64,000 nt of DNA from Tritrichomonas musculus (GCA_039105265.1 JAPFFF010000072.1:186001-250000), one strand, 5' to 3'. Numbered from the stretch's first letter, positions 28,868 through 40,105 are shown. The notes: generated by a model from the sequence alone, not told the origin. Program-made: numbers and translations.

Positions 28868-28959
28868 ATTTGAAGAAATTTCTTCTCCAAGTGTTTCTGT
28901 TAACCCAAAAAAGTTTTTGTAAGGCTGCTGTGTATGACTGCTCTTGAACTGGAAGACCT

Positions 28960-29705
28960 TCTTTTTAGTTCAGTTTAGATATTTTAATCATTGATGCTGA
29001 AAACACAGGAAGAATCATGCATTGATGTCGATGGATGAATGAATTGCATGAATTTACTAGGGTCATATATATAATCAGCATCTCTTTGCATCTTAACAGC
29101 TCTGACTGCACTTGAAATATATTTATTTGGCTGAATATCTGTGATACTTTTTTAGATCATTTGGTTGTTCAGCATTAGCTATTAATTTTAATCTTTTTAT
29201 GAATCAAATTTGCCGTAATTATCAGATCACAAACACATTCCCAAATTGACTTGAATATCCATGTGAGCTTGCTATTTCCTCCTTTAGAAATGATTGCTGA
29301 ATTGGGAGCAGTATCAATGAACAAGTTATCAGCTTCATCAATAATTGTTGTCATGAATGGTCGATGCTTTTCATTATCAAACAAAAGAGGTAGTTTGGAT
29401 GTTATCATTACATACGATTCCTTCACGGAATAATGCAAACTCAAACCTTAAGTTGACTGAGTATAACACATGAAAATCAAAGCCATTTGGATTATTTTTC
29501 TCAGAAACAAAACCACATTTCAAACCAAGTTTTTTCATAAAATGGTTTGAACTTTTCAGCATCTTTCAGCAAGATGCATTGAAGATGGAATAACATCAAC
29601 ACAACTTCCTGTAAGTGCGATTGATCCTGCTAGCATTGCAATGATGATACTTTTTCCTTCACTTGTGGCAACTTGAGCCATTCTTCCTTTCAATTTAGGC
29701 CTATC
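28960..29705 (-). pseudogene. Decayed SecA-DEAD-like gene
   Basis: Minus-strand pieces in the right order but in different frames. GRMAQVATSEGKSIIIAMLAG resembles the SecA Walker A region (ATGEGKT in SecA; here SEGKS) and is followed by GSCVDVIPSS. Then come LGLKCGFVSE and YSVNLRFEFALFREG, then TTIIDEADNLFIDTAPNSAI (Walker B DEAD-like, compare VDEVDSMLIDEARTPLI), then ISSAVRAVKMQRDADYIYDP (cross-linking-domain-like). Stops and frameshifts break it at least three times. SecA-like DEAD domains occur in large trichomonad proteins. Non-functional remnant. Confidence 0.75.
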
Positions 29706-29740
29706 TTGTTAATCATCGAATGATGAATGGATTAAGACCA

Positions 29741-30410
29741 AAAACCTGCCGTTTGCACCGTTTGTCAGGGATGCAATTGCTGGCAGGACGATAGATGAAA
29801 GGGCCATTTTTAGCGTTGATGAACGATTCAAAAAGTTCATCACAAATCTTCGTGAATGTCAAAAAGACGTTAATTTATTCAATTCATATCCGAGACCGTT
29901 TAGATGGGACGGTTAGTGAAGTAACAAATCCAACCAGTTCACAAATTGTGTTACATGAACAAATTGGCACTTTTATTTCAAATTCTATTCGAAAAAGAAT
30001 TGACCTTTTAACCGATAAAATTTACCTTATCGGAAACGGTATTTATGAAAATATCGGCTTTAGTTCTCCCTTTGTCAAGGATCTAAGATGATAACCGTCG
30101 ATGAGCTCAGAGAAAGAATTTCTTACAGAATTGGAGAATCAAGAAAAACTTACTTTTTGGGAATGTCTTAATTTGATGAGCTACAAGCAGCTCTCTTTGC
30201 TGCTTGTAGCTCATAACGGTTTTGACAAAATTGCCGAAAAGTGACCATAATTTCAGAATCATTGTTTCAGATAAGTTTGAAACAGACAAGTTGCCTGAGG
30301 CAGCGACTTGCTTCAATACTCTTTTTTTTCCAAATAACTCATCTCCTGAAATTGCAATGAAAATGATCATTATTGCAATCGAATCATGCCAAACAATGGA
30401 AATCGCATAA
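29741..30410 (+). pseudogene. Decayed HECT ubiquitin-ligase domain
   Basis: Plus-strand pieces in order: LPFAPFVRDAIAGRTIDERA and VDERFKKFITNLRECQKDVN with SYPRPFRWDG. After a stop and frameshift come EQIGTFISNSIRKRIDLL and GIYENIGFSSPFVKDLR, then FWECLNLMSYKQLSLLLVA in another frame. The C-lobe end is LPEAATCFNTLFFPNNSSPE with AIESCQTMEIA and a stop. The Cys in ATCFN aligns with the catalytic Cys of HECT ligases (usual TCFN/TCAN context). At least three frame breaks make it a pseudogene. It lies back to back with the SecA-like remnant, 35 bp away. Confidence 0.75.
30177..30213. repeat. Perfect 15-bp-stem hairpin inside the HECT remnant
   Basis: TGAGCTACAAGCAGC, loop TCTCTTT, GCTGCTTGTAGCTCA. 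A perfect stem in decayed coding DNA, possibly a local inverted duplication. Confidence 0.85.
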
Positions 30411-30712
30411 TATGTAATCTAAACTAAAATTATAAAAATTGATAATACTGTATTAAAAAATAGAGAACAAAAAAGAGGTTAAAAAACGGTTATTTAAGGA
30501 AAACTTAATAGAAAAAAATTTTTAAGTAGTTTAAAAAATTAATCAAAGAACCCTTATTAAATGGTGTAAGTATAAGTTTTGATTCAAAAAGATCTTTCAA
30601 AAAAATGACAAAAACTTTGATATATTTTAAACTGACAATGCTTCATGCAAATACTGCAAAAAGATAAAAAAAAGACATTTAGAAAAAAAGTTCCAAAAAA
30701 ATTAGTTTTTTT
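30411..30712. other. AT-rich intergenic stretch
   Basis: About 300 bp between remnants. No coding signal, RNA gene or repeat seen. Confidence 0.5.
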
Positions 30713-31145
30713 CTACTTGAACTTGTTCTTTTTGATTAAGCAGAGATTTTTTGGGAATGACGGACGATCACTTGGCGACGTTGACGAGCAACTGTTGATG
30801 AGTTGGTGGATATCTTGTTGATGCTCGATGTGATCCTCGCCTTCTTCCAGCAACCTTGTTCGATGATGCTTATCTTCGGCATTTTCCTGCCACTCAAGAA
30901 GAAGAAGACGACAAAGCCGAATGAAAAAACGTCTACTTTGTTGTCGTTCTTCGTGCTTCCTTTCAGAAGTTCCAACCCCATGAATTTCAACATTCCAACT
31001 CGTCTTCGACGATGCACTAAATGCCAAAGTCGTTGATTTTCACGTGGCCTGACTCGTCAAACAGGACGTTTTCTGGCTTCAAGTCGCTGTGCATCATGCT
31101 CGTTGCGTGACAAAAAAGATCATATAAGACTCTCATGATTAAGAT
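30713..31145 (-). pseudogene. Decayed protein-kinase gene
   Basis: On the minus strand: IMRVLYDLFCHATSMMHSDL leads into KPENVLFDESGHVKINDFGI, i.e. the HRD-type catalytic loop (HSDLKPEN) and a DFG motif, then an in-frame stop. In shifted frames follow DNKVDVFSFGFVVFFFLSGR (subdomain IX) and SPSDRPSFPK (subdomain XI). The region is clearly more GC-rich than its surroundings. The N-lobe is absent. Non-functional. Confidence 0.82.
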
Positions 31146-31427
31146 TATTCATAAGCCAGTTATGCTTTTCGAATATTCAAGTGAGCTTCCTTTAGAGAAA
31201 GAAAAAGATGAAATACAAGGAAATAACTCAATTAAAAGTGAAATAAATGTAGGCATCGATAATGCTCAATTGAATGCAAATTCAATATTTGACCTTTATT
31301 AATGTTAATATTGAAAATAACTATTTTAAAATCAATCAAATCTTGTCGTTGAATTTGTCTGGTGAAAGATGGAAATATAGTGTCATTTCTTATATTTTTT
31401 TAAAAAAAAGTACATCGTTTTCATTTT
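31146..31427. other. Intergenic stretch with a short orphan coding-like fragment
   Basis: On the plus strand a frame of about 50 codons reads HKPVMLFEYSSELPLEKEKD and ends IFDLY with a stop near 31302. Its composition is protein-like but I do not recognise it. The rest is AT-rich filler. Confidence 0.35.
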
Positions 31428-32415
31428 TTATATTTCTATTCCAAATCCTTCATAAAAGACTGAGTTGATATCTGGTGCATTTTTTTGATTCATATTTATT
31501 CTCTTTTGTTTCTGAAATTCAGAAAGTGAAACAAATTTCCTTAAATATTTATCTCGATATGACTCATAATAATTTGTGAAAATAGCATTTGATTGTAATA
31601 AATCTAAAAAGTTGAATATTGAAGATAATAATGCTTTTGATTTTTTACTGTTGAGTTCTCTAACATGCTTTTCAATTTCTTCTATTTGAAAACCTAATAA
31701 TATACGTGAATGAAGAAATTGATCAAATGATTTAAATAGCAATTCAATTGCTTTAGCAATTTTTTTTTCATAAACTTTTTCATAAATATAAATGTTTGCC
31801 AAATTATACATTGATAAAATATCATTTTTTTTTGTCGAATGGCTTCTTCAAGGTATACAATAGCATTTAATACATTTAACTAAATTTGTTTTGATTTGAT
31901 TTACAATATCAATTCCATTTTTTATATTCATTTGAACCCAAAAATTGCTTAAATTTGGACATTATAAATATGGTAAAATTAATTTTCCAAGAGATTCGAC
32001 TGATTTACCAAGAATACTCACATAATGACATCCCAAAATTCCATCTATTTCATAAAAATCAGATTGAATTGACTCTTCAAATGGAGTGTAGCCAGAATTG
32101 TTAGGAATTTCAAGATCAAAATCGCAGCATGAAGTTAATAAATGAATAATTATATGAAAAGGAGTATTTCCATCTAAATAGCGTGCACAAAGAATGCTCT
32201 TTTCTTCTTGTAGATCTTTGATTTCATTAAGATGATTCAATATAATAGTTGAACATCCAATTGAGTTAAATTTAGTTCATATATGAATTGGATTCTCGCC
32301 ATTTACATTTGTTTTTTCTGAATCGCAACCAAACTTAAGGCTAGGGATATAAGTGAACAGCAATAATCATCTTTATATTCATTCAAACATTTAATATCAA
32401 CAATTTCAAGCATTC
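31428..32415 (-). pseudogene. Decayed ankyrin/Sel1-like gene
   Basis: Minus strand: LKFGCDSEKTNVNGENPIHI, stop, then LNEIKDLQEEKSI and DGNTPFHIIIHLL with NNSGYTPFEESIQSD (ankyrin-like). After a frameshift come AIVYLEEAIRQKK and MYNLANIYIYEKV, then KIAKAIELLFKSFDQFLHSR (Sel1-like). The final open frame (31428-31811) has 127 codons, with FLDLLQSNAIF in a helical tail. Several breaks. Confidence 0.6.
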
Positions 32416-32623
32416 AATATTTTTTGACACTTTTTACAAAATAAAAGACATGTTATATAAAATTTTTTTTAAAAAAAATTAATATTAAAAACTTTCAGAA
32501 TCTCAAATCTGACACGCAATCAAATTTTAACTTTTTCTGAAAGGTAGAATTTAACAAAAAATAAATTTCCATAGGTCAAATAAATAACGTATTGGATTTA
32601 TACGTTAAAAATGAAAATCAGAG

Positions 32624-32646
32624 GGGAAAAAAAAAAAAAAAAAAAA
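32624..32646 (-). repeat. T-tract just behind the BTB-F5/8C gene
   Basis: Poly(A) on the plus strand, i.e. poly(T) on the coding strand, within 10-30 bp of the stop at 32655. Confidence 0.7.
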
Positions 32647-32654
32647 TCTTTAAT

Positions 32655-35069
32655 TCAAAAGTAGTATCCAAAGAAGTCCAAATGGAAAAACATTAAAAAT
32701 AATTTATCATTCCATGTTGGTCCTGTTTGAATCAATCTAACGTATTTAACCGGCGGACTTTGACGAGTGAATTCATAAATATCTAATTTTTGATGTTCAT
32801 CCTCGGCCTTTTCATCGATTTCAATCAAAGTAGTCCAAGAATTCAATGGTTTATTTGCATCGTCAGTTGCGATTATTTTGAAACTTCTCAATTTATACAA
32901 ATTTCCTCTTTTGAGACGAAAACCGTTAATAACCGCCCATCCTTTAGTCAATTCTATCTGGAACCAAGAATTTTCTTCGTTTGATGTGCAAATGTGATGC
33001 TTTGAATCAATCAAAAAGAACGTATTAAAATCATAATTTTTGGCGGTTATTTTCACTGGACATTTGTGAGGATCATTTTGAGGACTTTGTTCAATCAAAG
33101 TTGAAAAGACACCTTTTGAATACTGACAATCATCTGATAGAATTTCAAACCTCCTCATATTCAAAAAGTTATTGCCTCTATCCCAATTTGGCCCTGTTTG
33201 AATGAATTTCACTTTTGAACCAAAAATTGAATCAAAAATGATCGTCATTTCTTTGAATTTGCCATTTAGCTCATTTGCCTCTTTTATTGATTTAACAATT
33301 ATGCCATCAACTTCAATATCAAATGATTTAGGAAACCGCGTTGATGATGAAAACACTTTAATTCCATTGATTTTGATCGGTCTTTCAAGTTCAAATTCAA
33401 TGAAAAAGTTGCCATCATTTCCTGTTCCAATGTCATCCTTCGTGTTTGGATCAATCAAATTGTAAATGTCACATGAAGACGTCGATGCAATAAACAATTT
33501 GTCAAATTGATTTTTTTCTTTGCTTTTCAAATGATTCAAAATTCCCGTTGTCGAAAGTCCAATGTTTGTCATGAAGGAACATGATGCAAAATGTGAAACC
33601 ATTGAAAGCATTTCATTTTTCATTTCATATTTCACTCTAAGTAGTTTTTCATCATTGTTTATTAACTGTGAATAATTATTCATTATTTTTTTGTTTTTCA
33701 TTTCAATTTGATTGATATGATTTGAGAGTAAATCGGTGGTTTGATTCAATTTTTCATTATTATATTTAATTTCATTAATTATTTGATTTAAATATAAAGT
33801 GATGTCATTTTTTAACTTTTCACTTTTTGAATCAATCATTTGTTTCAATTTTTCTATAGAATTTTCAATTTCTTTTTGAAAATCCTTTTCAATTTTGTGA
33901 ATTTGATCCTGATTGAGAACTTGATTTATTTTCTTATTTTCGTTTTGTGGCTTGTTTTCGATATTTTTAATTTGGCTTGACAAGATGATTGTCTTCTTTG
34001 ACACTTCTTCGATATTATTATATATTTTTTCAATTTCTTTTTTATAACTTTTTGCTTTCTCTTCCACATTTTCCTTATTGAATTTAAGTTGTTGATTTAT
34101 ATTTGATTTTTCATTTTCAAAATCCAAACGGACTTTGTCAATTCTTTGATCTGATTCTATTTTATCTTTTTTATTCTTTTCTGACATTTCATCAATTTTT
34201 TTATTTAGATCTGAGATTTCTTTGATTTTTAGGTCAAAAAGTCGACTTTTTTCATCAAATTTATTCATCAGTTCTTTTATATTTTCTTCAATCAATTGGA
34301 AGTTGTGACCATTTATTTTTTCAGATATTGATTGAATTCTCTGATTTAAGTTTTCTTTTTGAATTGAAGATATTTCATTTTTTAATTCATTTATTTGGTT
34401 CAAGTGATTATTAAGTATGGCTGCAAATGATTTTGTCGTTATTTCTGGAGTGAAGCCAAAATAATCATTACAATGTAAAATTGAATCAATTAGATTTTCT
34501 TCAGAAAATTTGCTTGCATCTAATGTAGTAAGTAATATTAAAATTTCTGTATTGTTTGTTTTTTTAAAATATTGAATTATTGTCTCATATGCAAGATTAT
34601 AATTTGTAATTTTATTATTCGGATGACTAAAAATATTACATAATCGCTGAATCGGTATTTCCATTACTTTTTGACCATATTTACTGAGGTATAAATCAAG
34701 TTTTTGAGCAATATAATCTTCATAATATGATAAATCATGTGAATCTACGTTTTTTATATAGGTTAAATTATACCAATTATCTCCATACTGTGATATTTTG
34801 CTTTCTACTTCATTTTGAAGTATTCCAAATTCTTTACTTAATTGATAATAATCCCAAAAATTATCCATATTGATTTCTGGTATAATGTCATCAACTAAAT
34901 ATTTAATGAATGATTTAAATGTATTGTTTTCTACATGTGATTGAACAACATATTTGTGATAATCAAAGAGCTCCTTCATAACTTCATCTGATAATTCTTT
35001 TAATTTTGGAGAATATTGAATCGTAAATGTAGTAGAATTTAATATTAGTTCAATGGATGTTGGTTTCAT
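32655..35069 (-). CDS. BTB/BACK-like, coiled-coil, tandem F5/8 type C protein
   Basis: 804 residues from an ATG (MKPTSIELILNST). Residues 1-100 resemble a trichomonad BTB-type domain (FTIQYSPKLKELSDEVMKEL) and 105-200 a BACK-like helical bundle. Residues about 215-470 form a long coiled coil rich in K/E/N/I. Two discoidin-like F5/8C domains follow. In the first (about 495-640) are GNDGNFFIEFELERPIKING and KFIQTGPNWDRGN. In the second (about 665-804) are WFQIELTKGWAVINGFRLKR and VKYVRLIQTGPTWNDK. F5/8C domains bind glycans or lipids or act in protein contacts. No signal peptide, so probably cytosolic. The family is greatly expanded in trichomonads. TAAA follows 4 nt after the TGA stop. Confidence 0.82.
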   Translation of the reverse strand: MKPTSIELILNSTTFTIQYSPKLKELSDEVMKELFDYHKYVVQSHVENNTFKSFIKYLVDDIIPEINMDNFWDYYQLSKEFGILQNEVESKISQYGDNWYNLTYIKNVDSHDLSYYEDYIAQKLDLYLSKYGQKVMEIPIQRLCNIFSHPNNKITNYNLAYETIIQYFKKTNNTEILILLTTLDASKFSEENLIDSILHCNDYFGFTPEITTKSFAAILNNHLNQINELKNEISSIQKENLNQRIQSISEKINGHNFQLIEENIKELMNKFDEKSRLFDLKIKEISDLNKKIDEMSEKNKKDKIESDQRIDKVRLDFENEKSNINQQLKFNKENVEEKAKSYKKEIEKIYNNIEEVSKKTIILSSQIKNIENKPQNENKKINQVLNQDQIHKIEKDFQKEIENSIEKLKQMIDSKSEKLKNDITLYLNQIINEIKYNNEKLNQTTDLLSNHINQIEMKNKKIMNNYSQLINNDEKLLRVKYEMKNEMLSMVSHFASCSFMTNIGLSTTGILNHLKSKEKNQFDKLFIASTSSCDIYNLIDPNTKDDIGTGNDGNFFIEFELERPIKINGIKVFSSSTRFPKSFDIEVDGIIVKSIKEANELNGKFKEMTIIFDSIFGSKVKFIQTGPNWDRGNNFLNMRRFEILSDDCQYSKGVFSTLIEQSPQNDPHKCPVKITAKNYDFNTFFLIDSKHHICTSNEENSWFQIELTKGWAVINGFRLKRGNLYKLRSFKIIATDDANKPLNSWTTLIEIDEKAEDEHQKLDIYEFTRQSPPVKYVRLIQTGPTWNDKLFLMFFHLDFFGYYF

Positions 35070-35649
35070 TTTTATATAAAAATTGATTTTGGAAATTTTG
35101 GAAATTTTGGATGTAAAAATGAAAATTTCGGATAGACTAACTTTTCCCCACTTTTACTAAAATTTCTATTCAATTATTTTTGAATAATTTTTAATCGTCG
35201 TGGCCAGACATTTTCCATTTCCCTTCTCTCCTTATTGAACATATTGTCAGCCACGCAATTCTATTTAAAAACAAGACACTACACATTTAATTGTTTAAAC
35301 GCATTGGAACGCAGAAACGATTGAAATACTCAATCTTATTTTTATATCAGAAACGATGATTGCGTTAGGGCATATAAACTTATATTAACAGACTATAGTT
35401 TTACAATCATGTATCTTTTTTATGATACTATTTCTAAATTTGATCATATAATGAAAATATAAATTCACGAAAATATAATTATGTACTTGAGATCGCCAAT
35501 CTACTTTTACAATAGCAAGAAGAACAAATGAATTGATTTAACTAACTTCATAAATAAACACATCTTTTTTCTAATTAATACTTTCATATTTTTAGATTTA
35601 TATGTTAAAACTTTTAAAGTTTTTTTTTTTAACTTTTTGAGAAAAAATT
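35070..35649. other. AT-rich intergenic stretch
   Basis: Directly upstream of the minus-strand gene ending at 35069. TTTGGAAATTTTGGA-type short tandem repeats occur at 35085-35110. No other feature seen. Confidence 0.5.
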
Positions 35650-36775
35650 TTGATAGTTTTGTTACTTGAAGAAAATAAAGTTGCGCATGATGACAAAATC
35701 ATCAAAGAATCGATGAAATGCCATCATAATGAAATCACAGAATATTTTTTAAATAATGCAATTGAAAAAGAATACTCTTGTGATACTTTTGCAATCAAAT
35801 ATTTTAATTTTTGAATTCTTTCCAAAATCACTGGAAAGTAAGTTGTTATTTTATTATCTGTGTAAATATGATTATTATTTCTTAGTTGAAACTCTTTTGA
35901 ATTCAACAGATATATTTATTAATTATTTTGAGCCCGAAAAGTTAGATCTTCCTCTTATATTGGGAAATACGAGTATAACTCCCATCATTAGTGCTCTTTT
36001 TCATAATTTAATAAGAAAAAACCCAATCCATGCAGCAGCCAAAAGAAAGAATTTAGATGTCTTAGAATTGTTGTTAAGTCAAGACGGAATTAAAATAAAT
36101 AATTTTTGCTTTTTTAATTGTAATGAAATTGAAAAAATCATAATTCCTTCTTCGGTAACTTCAATTGGAGATTTTGTATTTATTGGATGCTCATCATTGA
36201 GAGAAATCGCAATTCCATCTTCTGTAACTTCAATTGGAAATTCTGCTTTCAAAGGATGTTCATCTTTGACAAGAATCACAATTCCCTCTTCAATAAAATA
36301 TATTATGAGTCGAGCATTCAAGAATTGCACATCATTAACTGAAATAACATTTGAAGACAAAAGTTCGTTGGAGACACTTGATGAGTATGTCTTCTTCAAG
36401 TGTTCATCTTTAACTAAAGTAACCATCCCTACTTCGTTAAAGTCAATTAAAAGAGGAAGTTTTGCAGGATGTTCATCATTGTCAAAGATATCAATTCCTT
36501 CTTCGGTCATTGAAATTGGCGAATTTGCTTTTAATGGATGCAAATCTCTGAGAGACATCATCCTTCCTGACTCATTATGTCAAATACGAAAGTGCTCATT
36601 CAAAAAGTGTGAATCATTAGAGAGAATCATCATTCCAAGTTCAATATCAAAGATTGAATCATACGCATTCTTTTCATGCTCATCATTAAGCGAAGTTTTT
36701 ATTTTACCAACAAACGCCACCATTGAAGTTTTAGCATTTCCATCGCATACATTAGTAATACAACTTTATCATTAA
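35650..36775 (+). pseudogene. 5'-truncated DUF3447/ankyrin-BspA LRR gene
   Basis: From 35650 a frame reads LLEENKVAHDDKIIKESMKC and HHNEITEYFLNNA, the C-terminal half of DUF3447, ending in a stop near 35816. The next frame (ATG 35756, 339 codons) continues with FFPKSLESKLLFYYLCKYDY and an ankyrin-like HAAAKRKNLDVLELLLSQDG, then about nine 23-residue BspA-type LRRs (IPSSVTSIGDFVFIGCSSLR and so on). The start of the DUF3447 domain is missing and the two parts are separated by a frameshift, so the native gene is broken. The 339-codon frame itself is intact and may still be expressed. Stop TAA in TAAA. A near-identical inverted copy of the LRR part lies at 48369-48930. Confidence 0.7.
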
Positions 36776-36937
36776 ATTTTATATCAAATAATCAATTAAA
36801 ACTTTATTTATCATTTTAATAAGTCAACTATTAAGAAATCATAAGATAAAAAAATTCTATAATTTTTATGAATAATGACATGTTATATAAAAACTAAATT
36901 CAACGATTAAAATAAATTCAAAACATTTGTATTCGAA

Positions 36938-39694
36938 ATGATATATCGATTCTTTCCTAATGAATACAAAAGATATATGCAGAATGTAAATAATTCTTTC
37001 AACGAGAAAATCTTAGATTTTATAATAGATGATGATGATGAAAATTTTTCACAACTCATATTACCTTTAATTTCAGTAAAATCTGATACAAATATACGAT
37101 TTTCGCTAACAAGTTATCGAGTTCCAAAACTTATATCGAATTGGCCAACATATGGCTCATTATGTGCATTTTTTAGTTCAGAAAAATGTTTTAATTCTCT
37201 TATTTTGCTCTGTCCAGAAGGAATTCAATCTGAAATATTTAAAGAAGAGGATGATTATGGCAGATCTATTCTTCATTTTGCATGTTTTAGTGGAAATTTG
37301 AACATTATTCGAAAATTATGCCAAGCCGGATATGATTTACATGTAACTGATAAAAACGGTTATCAAGTGAGTCATTATGCTGCTATGAATGGACAAATAG
37401 ATGTACTCAAATACTTGTTAATAAAAGGGATTGAAATTGTTTGGAGTAATGAAAATATGATGTCACCTTTGCATCTTGCTTGTTATTACGGACAACTTGA
37501 CACAATAAAATTTATATGTGAAGATGTTGATACTGAAAAAGCTTCACTCGTAAACAGTTTTGAATCTAAAACAGCACTTCATTTTGCTTGTGATGGAGGT
37601 TTTATTCATGTTGTCAATTATCTTTTGAATTCTTATAAAAATATTGTTGAAAAACAAATTAATAAATTCGATTATAATTCATTTACTCCAATTCTTTATG
37701 CATGCAAAAATGGAAGTTTGGATTGCGTTAAGTCACTTGTGAATTTTGGAAATGTTCGTTTCAATTATGGTAATAGAACTTATAATCCATTTGTTGAAGC
37801 AGCAAGTCGAGGTCATATTGATATTATTAAATATTTTATTAATTTAAAAGAAGTTGATTTAAATGCATCTGATTCAAAAGGAACTCGTGCTTTAAAAGCA
37901 GCCGTTGATCATGGCCATTTTGATATAATTGAATTGCTTATTAATAATGATGTAATAGATGTGAATGATAAGAATAAAATTGGTGACTTATTTATGATTG
38001 CTTGTGAAAATTCTGATATTGAAACGATGCAATTTTTGGATAATTTACTCAACATTCCATATGAAAAAATGGGTAGTTTATACATGACAAAAGCAATTGT
38101 ACGTGAAAATGAAGAAATTGTTTCGTTTTTGATTTCGAAAAATTGTGAAATTAAAAAAAGTTTGCCTTTTATTAATTTTAGAGGAAAATGGACACCATTT
38201 ATGTCTTTCTTGAAAAGTAAAGGAGCTTCATTTACTAATGTTATCTTAAAGTCAGGAATACCTCTAATTGTTGAAGCAGCCAAACATGTAAATTTGAAAA
38301 ATCTTAAAAAATTGATTTCTGAAGGATTTGAATTAAATAAGGAAATAATTGAAAAATACAAGCTTCTTTCAATTACTGCTAGAGCAGCAAATATTGACTC
38401 TTTTCTCTATTTGATGAGTTATAAACCTGATTTAAATGATGGAGAAAATTGTTTCTTAGTTCTTCTTGAAAAGTATAACAACTCACAATTATTGCATAAT
38501 CAGCGATTTATAAATAACTGTATGTCAATTGCTGAAATCCTTCTATCAAAATATAATGTTAATCCAAATGATCAATCTATTCTTAATTATGCTTTTTCAC
38601 ATTCATTAATATCAATTCTTGAACTTCTTTTACGATTCAATGCAAACTTTGAGAATCATCCATTTGATTTTAAAATATTACAAAATGATGTCGATTTCAA
38701 TGTTGTCAATTATTTAAAGAATAAAAATGTTAATATAAATAATCTAATTTCTAATAGAAATGTTCCAATTATTGTTGAAGCATTACGCACAAATAACTTG
38801 ATCATAATTAATCGATTCATTGATAATGGATTTGAATTAAATAGAAAAATAATTTCAAAATATAAAATATTTGAAAATGCTTGTTTAGAAGGGAACATTG
38901 ATATGTTTAATTTTTTAATCCAATATGAACCAGTAATAAAAAATGAATCCAAGGTTCTATTTCAATTAATTTCAGAATATAAATCCTGTAAAAACAAGCA
39001 AAAGTATTTTTTTTATTTTAATGAAAATGATCATAAACAAAATGCAACAGACATTAATAATTACTTCGTAATTATTGAAGAATTAATGAAGAATTATCAA
39101 ATTATTCCTGATGAAAAGATTATTAACCATTCTGCTATTAATGAGCTCGTTGAAATTCTGGAACTTTTAGCAAATCATGGTGCAGATTTCTCAAATTGTG
39201 GTCTAGACTATTCGAAAATGATTTATAAAAGACACCTTCCTATTTATAAATTTTTAGAAAAGCAAGGATGCAAATTTAATAAATACCAAAAATATTCTTA
39301 TGATTCAAATGGAAATATGACCAAATGCGAAGATAGCACTTGTTCACCTATTGAGATTAACTTTAAAAAAACAAAAAAAATTGCTCATGATATTGAGACA
39401 CTCTTGTTCTTAATAGATTATTCAAGTAAGGAACAAATAATCAACTTAAGAGTAGAAAATAAATCATTTTTCTCTTTAAAACATTATGACTTTGCAAGTA
39501 CAGTTGACAGTTTAAATATCATTGATGTCTTGTTATTAAGAAAAAGGTATCATGAAATATTGACTGTTTTTAAAAAAATCAATCAGGTTCTTCTTCCACA
39601 AATTTGTACAATACAAACTTTAAAAAAAAAATTAACCGAAAAATTAAGTGAACAAGATCGTAAAGAATTAGATTCTTTTCAAATAAATGAATAA
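36938..39694 (+). CDS. Ankyrin-repeat protein, 918 residues
   Basis: Starts MIYRFFPNEYKRYM. The N-terminal 90 residues are not recognised. From about 105 to 360 canonical ankyrin repeats follow each other: GRSILHFACFSGNLNIIRKL, YQVSHYAAMNGQIDVLKYLL, MSPLHLACYYGQLDTIKFI, KTALHFACDGGFIHVVNYLL, FTPILYACKNGSLDCVKSLV, YNPFVEAASRGHIDIIKYFI and RALKAAVDHGHFDIIELLI. Degenerate repeats continue to about residue 760. The C-terminal 150 residues are helical and charged. No signal peptide or membrane segment. Probably a binding scaffold. Unlike the genes at 2.7 and 27.3 kb, its repeats are uninterrupted. Stop TAA in TAAA. Confidence 0.85.
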   Translation: MIYRFFPNEYKRYMQNVNNSFNEKILDFIIDDDDENFSQLILPLISVKSDTNIRFSLTSYRVPKLISNWPTYGSLCAFFSSEKCFNSLILLCPEGIQSEIFKEEDDYGRSILHFACFSGNLNIIRKLCQAGYDLHVTDKNGYQVSHYAAMNGQIDVLKYLLIKGIEIVWSNENMMSPLHLACYYGQLDTIKFICEDVDTEKASLVNSFESKTALHFACDGGFIHVVNYLLNSYKNIVEKQINKFDYNSFTPILYACKNGSLDCVKSLVNFGNVRFNYGNRTYNPFVEAASRGHIDIIKYFINLKEVDLNASDSKGTRALKAAVDHGHFDIIELLINNDVIDVNDKNKIGDLFMIACENSDIETMQFLDNLLNIPYEKMGSLYMTKAIVRENEEIVSFLISKNCEIKKSLPFINFRGKWTPFMSFLKSKGASFTNVILKSGIPLIVEAAKHVNLKNLKKLISEGFELNKEIIEKYKLLSITARAANIDSFLYLMSYKPDLNDGENCFLVLLEKYNNSQLLHNQRFINNCMSIAEILLSKYNVNPNDQSILNYAFSHSLISILELLLRFNANFENHPFDFKILQNDVDFNVVNYLKNKNVNINNLISNRNVPIIVEALRTNNLIIINRFIDNGFELNRKIISKYKIFENACLEGNIDMFNFLIQYEPVIKNESKVLFQLISEYKSCKNKQKYFFYFNENDHKQNATDINNYFVIIEELMKNYQIIPDEKIINHSAINELVEILELLANHGADFSNCGLDYSKMIYKRHLPIYKFLEKQGCKFNKYQKYSYDSNGNMTKCEDSTCSPIEINFKKTKKIAHDIETLLFLIDYSSKEQIINLRVENKSFFSLKHYDFASTVDSLNIIDVLLLRKRYHEILTVFKKINQVLLPQICTIQTLKKKLTEKLSEQDRKELDSFQINE

Positions 39695-39919
39695 ACTAAT
39701 TATTCTATCCCATAAATTTATTTTTTTTTATTTTAAAATATGGAAACCAACATCAAAGATAATTAAATATGCATTTACTTCATAGAATTTGAAGATTTGG
39801 AAAAAGAAAAGTTTTTCACAGACATTATTTGCAGCACTTTCTTCAGAAAACAAAATATCGCAGAGATGACAAGGAATTTGTCCTTCTCAAAAAGTAAAAA
39901 CGAGAAATAAAAAAAAGAA

Positions 39920-40105
39920 TTAAAATAAATCTATTTTAAAAATAATACCATAAACGGCAAGGCCGATACAAAGGATAAATGTAGAAATTGACCTCAGAGA
40001 GCAAATTCCGATATAATCAGATATAAAATAGGATTCTAATTTGAAACATAAATGAATGAAATAGCCAAGTGAAAGTCCAAAATTTGCTTTATGGTATTTA
40101 GCCAA
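39920..40105 (-). CDS. Possible small membrane protein or transporter remnant
   Basis: 61 codons from an ATG: MAKYHKANFGLSLGYFIHLC, a middle with YFISDYIGIC, and a hydrophobic helix FILCIGLAVYGIIF near the end. Composition is unlike random AT-rich translation (G, S and hydrophobic helix). It may be a short membrane protein or the tail of a lost transporter. Not recognised. Confidence 0.3.
   Translation of the reverse strand: MAKYHKANFGLSLGYFIHLCFKLESYFISDYIGICSLRSISTFILCIGLAVYGIIFKIDLF

Noticed and set aside
29251-29433. Plus-strand frame over the SecA-like remnant
   Set aside because: The minus strand has recognisable SecA-like motifs in order; the plus frame has none.
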